Source of the DNA: Acholoe squamosa
Lineage: Eukaryota > Annelida > Polychaeta > Phyllodocida > Polynoidae
Assembly: GCA_949317995.1 (NCBI GenBank)
Contig: OX439044.1
Span: forward strand, 50,548,166-50,612,165
Reading direction: 5' to 3'
Length of the DNA: 64,000 bases
The translations under genes and the position numbers were made by a program. Of the stretch, positions 11,537 to 21,967 are shown in pieces; position 1 is the stretch's first letter; each line of letters opens with the position of its first letter. Under the pieces are notes generated by a model, which saw only the letters and a list, made by a program, of their open reading frames with translations, had not been told where the DNA came from and did no database searches.

Positions 11537-13583
11537 TAGTAGGGGGAGAAGAGCTGGAGAATTGGATGGGCAGACTTAAGACCTGTGGTGTGGGATAAGG
11601 GCTTTAGATGGGGAGCTGGTGGAGGGGGTACGCAGTTATAGACAGGAGGATGTTTGCCTCCAACAACATCCCTTTCCTCTATGTATAGAGAGCCATACAG
11701 GAGAATATCAGGGTTTAATAGCACATCTGGTCTACTGATAGGGCCACTCGTATCTTCATCTCCATTTCCTGTAGCCTGGATAATGTATGGCAGGCAGGAT
11801 AGGAAAAAGATGCAATAAAGAACGGCTCCCTGCAAAAACAATACATTAGATTAGCTCTATGATATCGTAGCCAATTAGCCCATTTTGGTAATGGACGGAG
11901 TGCGCATTTATGCTTCGGTACATTAGTATTTTACATAGCTTTACCTGCTTTGACGAGCGAAGAACTTGGAAACCCGATTGTTCTTGAAAAGAAAGGTCAT
12001 GTTTCGGAGATCTTGCCCTAGTCACTGATTTTAAAGAGAAATGGCGGTTTTGGGATAAGTATAAATGAATGATCTCAATTCTATTCTTTACTGAGCAATG
12101 ACGAGGTAATGCAATCTATATTCATCAGCAGCTCAGCAAAATTCAAGTTCATCCTCTATTCATTTTCCGTCCCACGTGGGACATTTCATCCACTTATGGG
12201 ATTTACCGTCTAGAAGCTTTTGAGACTGATTCAGGTGAGCGCATCATATTTCACTGCGACATCCCCGCCACTCCCGGAGGCCGGAAGTGCCGCTCTCAGC
12301 GCCCTCCTGTGGTGAAAGTGAGCAGATTTGAAATCCCTGATGATTCAACAAAAAGAGTGACAGTCAGGACTTAAGGATATTATATGTGCTATATATACCT
12401 GCGACCTCGGGATACTAAAATATCCCTTTCTTCTTTCAACCAGAAACAGTATGCTGCCAGCATGGACAAAATAATGATAATACATGAAGACAAGTTAAGC
12501 CTGCAGTTGTTGTTTTTTTTTCTATCTGAGTATGGGGTTCAGATATATAAATATCATAATAGACATTTTGGGAATCCTATTTCATTCTGATCAATGTTAA
12601 AAGGTTCCACAGGCTTTTGCTTTTATAACTGCACAAGTCGTGGGCAAGGTGTATTTCCATGAAAGTAGGTAGAGATAGGAAGGGCAACGTATTTACCTGG
12701 CAGTCAGACAGGTAACAGAATAAGACAAAAAGTAGACAAAGGGTATGAATAAAATCAAATAGAATGTGCGTTTCAGGTGACACAGTCTGAATATCTAGGG
12801 CACCGTGGTCGGATGTATCATGGCAGACATTTGTCAAGAAATAATGTTCAGCAGGAAAGTTGTGTTTAAAATTACAGAGATGCCATTTTGCCTAACTTTT
12901 TTTTTTCTTTTAGGATTTTTGACATTGATTTCATGTAGGCATTTTCTATTGGGAGTGAAGAAAAATTAGGATGATTTCCGAATTTTTCATTGATCCGTGA
13001 GCGGCATCCCTGAAGTAAAGTGACTTGTGTCTCTGAAAGACGTGACACTTGATGGAAAGTGAAGATACTATCATTTTCTATACACTAGCAAAATATGTTC
13101 ACCAGAAAGAAGCGAAAATCCGAGAAGCACTGCATCCTCTACTTGATTTAACATCTCTGCCAAATGAGAACTCGGTGGCCTCAGTGAACAAGTCTAGAAT
13201 CAAACAAAAATGCCATGAACCGGATCGGTGCGTGTTTCTGGCTGACGACTGTGCATGTGAAGGCTAGCGTAAAGATGTTTTCACTAGCACAGGAAGGCTT
13301 AGGGCCGAGACTGACAGTAGACAGATGAATGAAATGGATATTCTGTGGTAAAATTAAGGGAAACAGCCTTCAGAGGCAAACTTCTCAGTGTACTTTGGAG
13401 AGTTAACTGTTGGGAATATGAATATGAAATTCAATGCGAGTTGCCACTTCTATTGATGTTGGTGATGTGATGACCATCACCCTCAATGTGTGTTATGTTG
13501 CTACGATACGAAGTACCAACATGTGACGGTACAATGGAGCATTTATTCCATGGTTATTAGCCGAGAGGTCTACTGAGCAGACT

Positions 13584-13652
13584 CACCAGCACTTCATTGG
13601 TGCATCATATGGACATGATGCATTAATGCATCAGCGGCCCCTAAAGGGTTAA
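13584..13652 (+). repeat. Remote relic of the GATGCATTGATGC minisatellite family
   Basis: CATTGGTGCATCAT followed by GACATGATGCATTAATGCAT and CTAAAGGGTTAA resembles both the 99-bp and 38-bp repeats near the window start, but as a single decayed unit. Confidence 0.5.
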
Positions 13653-13873
13653 CTGATCGGCTTTTAGACATTTGGTGTACTTTTAACTCACAATACAAAT
13701 CATTGTATCAAAAATTAGGCAAAATTGGACATATTCTAAGTCAATCTCTTAAATACAATTCTCGCCATGCAAGATCTCGTCTGATTTCATAGGGGCGTTA
13801 GCTAGCTGTTTTTTTCTTTCTTGGTTTTTGTTGTTGTTTTTTTTTGGGGGGGGGGCAAGGGCCGTGTATGTGT

Positions 13874-14063
13874 GTGAGTGAGTGAGTGAGTAATAGATGT
13901 TTAACGCCATTTCGACAGCTAAGGTCATATTCATGGCGAGAACTACATTACACAATTTCACAGAGGAATGTGTCGGTGCCCGCGAATATGTGCACCACAC
14001 ACATCAGGGGGGATAGGAAAGATGAGATATACCGTAGACCCTTTTAAGTGGGCTAGGGAAGCC
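13874..14063 (-). mobile_element. SINE with ACTC tail, copy 2
   Basis: Full-length copy in inverse orientation, beginning with the GTGAGTGAGTGAG tail complement and ending GGGCTAGGGAAGCC. It inserted about 200 bp before the first visible liprin exon. Confidence 0.88.
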
Positions 14064-14264
14064 CTGTATGTGTGTGAGGGGAACTGTCCGTTTGTATAGG
14101 CTTATATAATATGGGACTTTATTATTACATTGTCCCCTTTCCCTGTGCCAGTGATAATCTTTGTGCTGCATATTGCTTCATGTATTCAGTCCTGTCGCAA
14201 GACCCAGTTTCTTGTGTCCTGTGATAAATAAATTTTCAGATTTTGAGTTTTTATTACCTTCCAG

Positions 14265-14339
14265 GTGCGAGAACGATTACGGGTATCATTAGAAAGAACA
14301 GCTCAACTGGAAGAAGAACTATCACACGCACAACAAGAA
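14265..14339 (+). CDS. PPFIA: Liprin-alpha exon 1 of window (coiled coil, [11 protein letters not shown])
   Basis: Twenty-five codons, phase 0 to phase 0. The peptide begins [19 protein letters not shown] and aligns with vertebrate liprin [19 protein letters not shown]. It is bounded by a pyrimidine-rich acceptor (ATTACCTTCCAG) and a GTAAGT donor. The heptad pattern fits the long N-terminal parallel coiled coil, which mediates liprin dimerization and binding of active-zone partners. It is too short to stand out as an open reading frame, but the match and splice sites make it certain. Confidence 0.95.
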
Positions 14340-17300
14340 GTAAGTTTTTTGCACAAAATCTTATATACAATTATTTCTTATCGTTTTCACCATTTTATTT
14401 CAATTCCAGTACTTTGGGTTAACTAGTGGTATTATACCTAAGTCCCGTAGTCATGTTCTAGGAAGGTTGATTTGTTATGCTTAATATAATTGTTTGTGAG
14501 TGTGTCCGTGAGATAGTGAGTCACGTCACATTTATGGTCAGTCAGTAAATAGATTAGTCAGTCAGGGGAAAAAACTAAGTAATTGATAATATTTAGATAG
14601 ATCAATCCATATGAGTTTAGAATGAAATACTTTTAAGTCAGTTCATTTGCCAGTTAGTGTTAGTCCCAATAATAGCGAAGGGTTCCCATATCATGAAATT
14701 CCTTTAAATATGAAAGAAATACATTTCATTTAGGTTATTATTTACACACAAAAATAGATTTGTTAAAAGAAGAAGAAAATTCGAAATTGATTTTGTTTTA
14801 AGATTTGGTCTATGACTTTTTTGTGCCCCCCTGCCAGCTGTTCCAATCCAGAGAGCGCGAGGGGAAGTTGCGACAATCAGGGGTCGATGTAGATTCCAAG
14901 CTAGTCAACAAGCCTGCTCCCTCTTCCAACGAGGGAGCGTCCGCCAACGATGGCACCGAAAACAAAGACCCGTCTCAACACCCCAAGGTAGGTACCCGAA
15001 GGCCGAATCACCATGATAGAAAGAATAAGAAACTAACAAAAATGGCCGTTTACCGGGTTTCCACTGAAATTTAACCGCCTGCAATGGGAGTTCCTGTAGA
15101 GTTCTGAGGGTGCAGGGTAGAAAAAGACCTTAGATGACCTTAAACCTTGCTTAATATTAACCCTTGACTTACACAAGGATTTGTCAATTCTTCACCCACT
15201 AGTTTTTAACTGTCCTTTCTTGTAAAGTTGTCTTGCAAAAAAATGTTAATGGTACTGTAGTGTACGGAGGAATAAGAGATAAGATAATGTGCATGCACGG
15301 AGATGGAGTGGTGGAGCATTCAGTGTGTATTGTTAAGATATATATGAAAAGAAATAAAAAGAAAAGTCAATACTGAGAAACTAGAAATACCAGTCCTCTT
15401 TAGGCAAACTTAACGTATAAAAGAATATTTGGTATGTGATTTAAACCCCCGACTTCCTCTCCTTTCAACACGTCCGAAAATCCTCTATGAAGAGTTTGCA
15501 ATAATCCCATACTGAAACACGCCACACGTTGCCTCCTCCTGTGCTCACACTTCAGATTTCTTTACCTGATACTTGATTCTTTCCATTACTATTTACAATG
15601 ATCTATCTGGGCATGCATATTATTTAGAGTTTCTAGAATTCCAACTTCAGTCCCTACAATATTATACTTAAACCAATTAATACCCCTAGTGTAACTCCTC
15701 ATTTATCAAAGCATGTCCTGTCTATATCTCATCTCCTTTAATTAGCATTAGTCCTGTTCTATGATACCATGTAATCTGACGACTAAATTCTGTTTGCAAC
15801 GAGCAGCATACTTTATGACTGTGTCCTTGGGCTACCATGCTATCAGATGAGGCCCAAGACCTAGACTATGTACTCTATCGCATGATATCGTTGTATGTAT
15901 GACTGGGGGCACAGTCATGGAAGTAACTCATTGTGGAAAAGTCACAGTATACTGTACGTGGAAATATGATGACTCAGTTGAATAGAGCTTTATGGCGTAT
16001 GGTATTGCTGGTATTATTGTAGGACAATGATACAAATGCATGTAGTGAATCTGATAATTCTGCAGTACTGTATAGGTATATTCACACCACATATGGTGCA
16101 CCTTCACCCTGAAATATATCTACAGCCATTAAAGTTTGTACATAGAAGAATGGCTATTCTTCATTATTGCCGTTCATTCTTAGGAATGAACGGCTATAGG
16201 AGGGGACCCATTCTTAAATACAAGCTCTCATAGTGGTGCTTCCTCGCTCTCCATGTATAATCCTGTCATAGGTACAGTATTGAGTATGCCTATACCTGGA
16301 TTAAAATCTGCAAATCAGTCAAGCATAGAAGTGGTGGCAGTGGTGGTGTTGGTGGACCTGTGGTGGCCCCATACCTGCCTGGCACCACCTCCCCCAGCAC
16401 CATGTGGTTCTCTTCTGCTGGTGATGCATTTCTCAGCACCACTGACTATTAACCCACTAAAGGCCACCTACATGTATATTTATGTATACATGTACACATG
16501 AGTATGATGCACTTTTTTAGGAGTTTTAAGTGGCGTGGCATTGGATTATTTGGAGTCTTGGGACCATTTTCCATGTGTGTCGGCCATCTTGGTTTGCGGA
16601 AACACAGGGATCCAGGCCATATATGGTCAATTTTGATCTTAAAAAGTTATCAGATGGATGTTAGTGACCATTGGGACACCTCAACTACCCAATTTTATTG
16701 TTTGCCATGTGTGTCAACCATCTTGGTTTTAGGAAACACAGGGATCCAGGTCATTTGTGGTCAATTTTGATCTTCAAATGTTATCAGATGGATATTAGTG
16801 ACCATTGAAAGACCTCAACTACCTAATTCTATTGTTTTCCATATGTGTCGGCCATCTTTTTTTTTAGGATACACAGGGATCCAGGCCATACATGGTCAAT
16901 TTTTGATCTTCAAAAATTAACAGATGGGTGTTAGTGACTATTGGGAGACCTCAACTAGCCTATTTTATTGTTTTCCATGTGTGTCGGCCATCTTTGTTTT
17001 AGGAAACACAGGGATCCAGCTCATATATTGTCAATTTTAATCTTCAAAAGTTATCAGATGGATGTTAGTGACCATTTGGACACCTCAACTAGCTAATTTT
17101 ATTGTTCTCCATATATGTCGGCCATCTTTGTTTTAGGAAACACTGGGGTCCAGGCCATATATGGTCAACTTCGATCTTCAAAAGTTATCAGATGGATGTT
17201 AGTGACCATTGGGGGACCTCAACTACCCAATTTTGTTGTTTTCCATGTGTGTCGGCCATCTTTGTTTTAGGAAACACAGGGCTTCCCTAGCCCACTTAAA

Positions 17301-20300
17301 AGGGTCTATATCTCCTCTTTCCTATCCCCTCAGGATGTGTGTGGTGCACATATGTGCGGGCACTGTCACATACCTCTGTTAAATTATCTACCTGTGAAGC
17401 ACGGGATAGCCACTTAGTGCCGCTAAAGTGCTGTAAAACACAAATCAATCAATTTAGGAAACACAGGGATCCAGCTCATATATGGTCAATTTCGATCTTC
17501 AAAAGTTATGAGATGGATGTTAGTGACCATTGAAAGACCTCAACTACCTAATTCTATTTTTTTCAATATGTGTCGGCCATCTTTGTTTTAGAAAACACAG
17601 GGATCCAGGCCATATATGGTCAACTTTGATTTTCAAAAATTATCAGATGGATGTTAGTGACCATTGGGAGACCTCAACTAGCCTATTTTATTGTTTTCCA
17701 TGTGTGTCGGCCATCTTTGTTTTAGGAAACACAGGGATCCAGCTTATATATTGTCAATTTTAATCTTCAAAAGTTATCAGATGGATGTTAGTGACCATTG
17801 GGACACCTCAACTAGCTAATTTTATTGTTCTCCATATATGTCGGCCATCTTTGTTTTAGGAAACACAGGGATCCAGGCCATATTTGGTCAACTTCGATCT
17901 TCAAAAGTTATCAGATGGATGTTAGTGACCATTGGGACACCTCAAGTACCTAATTTTATTGTTTTCCATGTGTGTCGGCCATCTTGGTTTTCGGAAACAC
18001 AGGGATCCAGGTCATATGTGGTCAATTTTGATCTTCAAAAGTTATCAGATGGATGTTAGTGACCATTGGGACACCTCAACTAGCTAATTTTATTGTTCTC
18101 CATATATGTCGGCCATCTTTGTTTTAGGAAACACAGGGATCCAGGCCATATAGCTCACATAGCCATTATCAGCTGGGGGCCGCCATTAGACCCCAACGGC
18201 ACTATGACTAACACCTTCAGCCCCCGACTCCGCAGTATATGCCAGGGATGCCTCCCATTGGTCAATAATACAATAGCCATGTGCCGTATATGGTCAACTT
18301 CGATCTTCAAAAGTTATCAGATGGATGTTAGTGACCATTGGGGGACCTCAACTACCCAATTTTGTTGTTTTCCATGTGTGTTGGCCATCTTTGTTTTAGG
18401 AAACACAGGGATCCAGGTCATATATGGTCAATTTTGATCTTCAAAAGTTATGGTTAGTGACCATTTGGACACCTCAACTACCCAATTTTATTGTTTTCCA
18501 TGTGTGTCGGCCATCTTGGTTTTAGGAAACACAGGGATCCAGGTCATATGTGGTCAATTTTGATCTTCAAAAGTTATCAGATAGATGTTAGTGACCATTG
18601 GGACACCTCAACTACCTAATTCTTTTGTTTTCCTTGTGTGTCGGCCATCTTGGTTTCAGGAATCACAGGGATCCAGGCCATATATGGTCAATTTTGATCT
18701 TCAAAAGTTATCAGATGGATGTTAGTGACCATTGGGACACCTCAACTACCTAATTCTTTTGTTTTCCTTGTGTGTCGGCCATCTTGGTTTAAGGAATCAC
18801 AGGGATCCAGGCCATATATGGTCAATTTTGATCTTCAAAAATTATCAGATGGATGTTAGTGACCATTTTGACACCACCACCACCAATACCACCGCCACAC
18901 TACTCCCAACCCTCACACACATTCCTTAGTTGCATATTTTAATCCAGGCATAGGTTTACTCCATACTATAGCAATGGGGCAGGATTTTACATGGAGAGCG
19001 AGGAAGCACCAAAATCAGAGCATATATTTAAGTATAGGTCCATTCCAAAGGCCATAGAGTTCATATATAATGATCTTTTTTCATTGGATCATCATAGGAA
19101 TATGCACGGCATTACAGCATTGCTGTGTTTACTTTCCTGAAAGTATGTTATAGATTAATAAATTGCAAAACACACAACATATGAAGGGCTTTTAGATTCC
19201 GTATTAAAATAATATTTGTTCTGAAAATTTTGATCTACTATCATATTAAAAATGTTGTAAATCAATTCTATACTTCTTAGAACATGATATGAATATGCAC
19301 GGCATTACAGCTTTGCTGTGTTTACTTTGCCGAAAATATGGGATAAATTTCTAATCCGGGAAACGCACTGCAATTTAACTGCTTTTAGAATTGATATTAA
19401 ACTCAGAATTGATCGTCAAATTTAAATATGAAACCCTAATATCTTGATCATAGATGACAGATCCTAAATTGAATCCTCTCAATTGCATCCTTAACACGGG
19501 CCTCTTGATCATAGATCTTAGATTCTAAATTTTCAATTGAATCCTTAACATAATCTCCTAACCATGGACCCCTTGTCTGCCATTGGAATCAATAGGATTT
19601 GAAAATCGGATACCGTAGCTCATAGAAATACAGCTGAATCATGAACAATTTATCAGAAGGCAGCCAAAATCTATCAGTTTTTTAAGTACATCATCGTTCG
19701 GCACAGTTGATTTTTCTGATTTTACGATTCATCTGCCAGTTGAACTTCATGATTTCGATCTATGTGTTACCAGTAAGCCATTTATCTCATGATAATCAAC
19801 AACTACCTTTATTTTTAGCTCGAAAAGCGAGTTATAGGAGACAAGGATGGGTCCCTCATTTTCAGTCATTTTGGTGGTGCGAATATGTTTCAGAAAAGAA
19901 AGAAATTCTATGTATAAGGGGCAGAATTTGTAGTCTTATTGAAGGAGGAGGTGTAGGGGTCTTGCAGGAAAAGGCTATTCACTACCAAATTTTCTAAATT
20001 TTGAAAATTTTTCAATGTTGTATACATTCACTTGCTCAGCACCCATAAGACGCTTCTTAGATATAGAGAATGTACTGAAATGGATCAGCTTTCCCGCCCT
20101 TTTTGCAAGTGTGGTGCGAATATGGTAGTTTTGGCAGGGGATTTGCAAATACAAGGTAGTGAAAGTACCATAGACTTTGTGGTGGCCACTTGGTGTGTAA
20201 AACATGTACTACACAGGGAGAGGGGTGGTTGGTGGTGCAAATAATGAGCTGGGCGAGTTCATTCCACATTTATGCATATAACAAAGACCTTACAATGAAA

Positions 20301-21936
20301 AGGTTCAACTCTGTGATCAATACCAAAAAGTAACATTTTCTTATTGGTCATATTCACCCCTGAGTAAAACAAACTGGTACCGGCATGTCTGTCCTGTGGC
20401 AGACATTGTGTGTCTCTGTGTGTGTGTGTGATACACATAGCCTGGTGAGACTATGTATAAATATATGCACCCAGTGGCACCATGGACTGAAAGCGTCCTA
20501 CCTGCAGCACAACAATTAGCGACCACCTTGTGTAACGTAAGACGCTGTGCGTGTCTGTCCGCCATTGTCTTCAGCACAAGACGACATACACGCAGCCACC
20601 TAGCAACAGCAAAAAAAAAGCGCGCCAAAAAGTCACCTCATTGTTGTCTGCTGCGACTTAGTGCAAAACTGTCAGTGTCTCAGTTGTCTTTGGTGGGGGG
20701 GGGGGTACTTGTGTTAAGTTATAATGGGTTTATAGTTTGTGTGGTCACATTAAAATTGTCGATAATTTGTTTTTGCCACATATAAAAGTTGTAAATGTTG
20801 AAGCAGATGAGTCAGACTTTTTGAAAACATGGCTAGGCTTTCTATGGGCATAACGATAGCCAGGTCAAAATGAAATGCATTGTATGTGAGAAAGTTCAGT
20901 GATTGCTTACTGCGTTCTTTGCCCATCTCACTATTCTCCAATACACATTTTTTGTATTATTTTATACGCTTGGTGCCCATGTGCACAGAAACACATGCTG
21001 TTGTGTGTCAAACTGATGTTTGGATTTGATATAGACTTTGTTTGCCATGAATATGTCGAAAGGGCATTAAACAGCCATTGCTCGCTAACTATTTGAAGTA
21101 ATGTTTATGGAGGCGGTCATTGCTTGAAGGTGCAGGCTTTGCCTGTGGTCCCCTAAGGCTAAGGCAGGTTTCCTACGATATGTTAAGCCCCTTGACTGCC
21201 TCCCAGCTGGCCAAATCTCCATAGAAACACTATTACTTAGCAGTTTCTATGACACCAGGGATGCCCTGGAAACATCTGCAGTACCAGCTTAATTTTGGAC
21301 ATGGACCTTTTTTATTCTCCTTCCCCTAGCCCATATCCCATGGATTACCACCCCAGTGATCATACCTCACTATGCGTCTGATTCTGAGAGAAAGGTGGTC
21401 ATATAATGAGATGTTAGATTATGTCGGTGGTTAGGAATGGTCCTGCTGGGAGGCAGTTATGAATAGAGGCAGAAGTCGGCAGAATGTAGATGTAAATTGG
21501 GGGCTTTGTGCACTTTTAGCAGTGAGTGTTGCATAAACCTAACCCCACAGGGCCAGGGCCATGTGCACAGTATTGGTTCCTATGTTATGCATAGCTTCGT
21601 ATGCTGTTAGTTGTATACGAAGTGGCTGGGCTGTATGGGCTGCCCTGCTTCTCATTAATATGTAAAGTGGTGCGACATTACCTCTAATGTCTTCCTCTAT
21701 GGTATGGCTGTATTGGAAATGCATACTCTGTGTATTATTTACACTAGTATACTCTTAAAATCAGTCGATAATTTTGAAAGCAGCTGAGTAGAGAAGCGTA
21801 TTTTTGAATTCCCTGCCCTGCAGTTTCTAGCGCAGCTCGATCCTTGTCCCATACATGAGATCAGCAAAATGAGTGACAAGACTTTACCATCTGATTGTCT
21901 TCAGCCAAGCGCCAAAAAGGTCGAGCCTTAAAGAGG

Positions 21937-21967
<31 letters not shown>

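Larger units (their letters stand above)
1..14264 (+). other. Intron (or 5' intronic part) upstream of the first visible liprin-alpha exon
   Basis: No liprin exon is recognisable here. The preceding exon should end near KALDEK in phase 0 and must lie before base 1, or be too diverged for me to see. The stretch holds the repeats listed separately: 78-bp and 99-bp tandem repeats, the 38-bp array, a 77-nt hairpin, a MITE-like element, two SINEs, a tRNA-like SINE head and a 320-bp TIR element. Cryptically repetitive AGTA-rich sequence lies at about 4240-4520 and CAGTAG-rich sequence at about 9700-10880. A 12-bp-arm hairpin (TGATTTATTTTA / TAAAATAAATCA) sits at 228-255. I see nothing identifiable in 6330-9690 or 11540-13560. 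Confidence 0.75.
16562..18872 (+). repeat. Satellite-like array, 134-bp monomer, about 15-18 copies
   Basis: CACAGGGATCC recurs every 134-135 bp (16603, 16737, 16872, 17007, 17141, 17275, then 17462 onward to 18798). The monomer includes TGTGTGTCGGCCATCTTTGT, TTTAGGAAACACAGGGATCC and AGTTATCAGATGGATGTTAG. Variant monomers recur in the same order (GGGAGACCTC then GGACACCTCAACTAGC at 16943 and 17664), so there is a higher-order unit of about four monomers. The array is interrupted by a SINE and a 134-bp MITE. Confidence 0.95.
16184..19052. mobile_element. Foldback-type composite: long inverted ends around a 134-bp satellite
   Basis: The left arm (about 16184-16355) and right arm (about 18873-19052) are inverted copies. 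They share GGTGCTTCCTCGCTCTCCAT, CCTGGATTAAAAT-TGCAA and a GGTGGTGGTGG-rich inner edge on the left, read as CCACCACCACC on the right. Between them lies the 134-bp array. A perfect 11-bp-arm hairpin (GCCGTTCATTC / GAATGAACGGC, 16169-16194) sits at the outer left edge. No transposase gene is present. Exact outer ends and a target duplication are not clear. Confidence 0.75.

Noticed and set aside
11422-11841. 139-codon minus-strand ORF
   Set aside because: Its 3' part lies in a MITE and its composition is not protein-like; no splice signals.
13049-13267. 72-codon ORF with a Cys-rich end
   Set aside because: No liprin similarity, no convincing acceptor or donor, and no known domain.
20341-20785. 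Overlapping ORFs of 95 and 110 codons on opposite strands
   Set aside because: GC-richer patch with a GT microsatellite; neither frame shows a domain or splice context.
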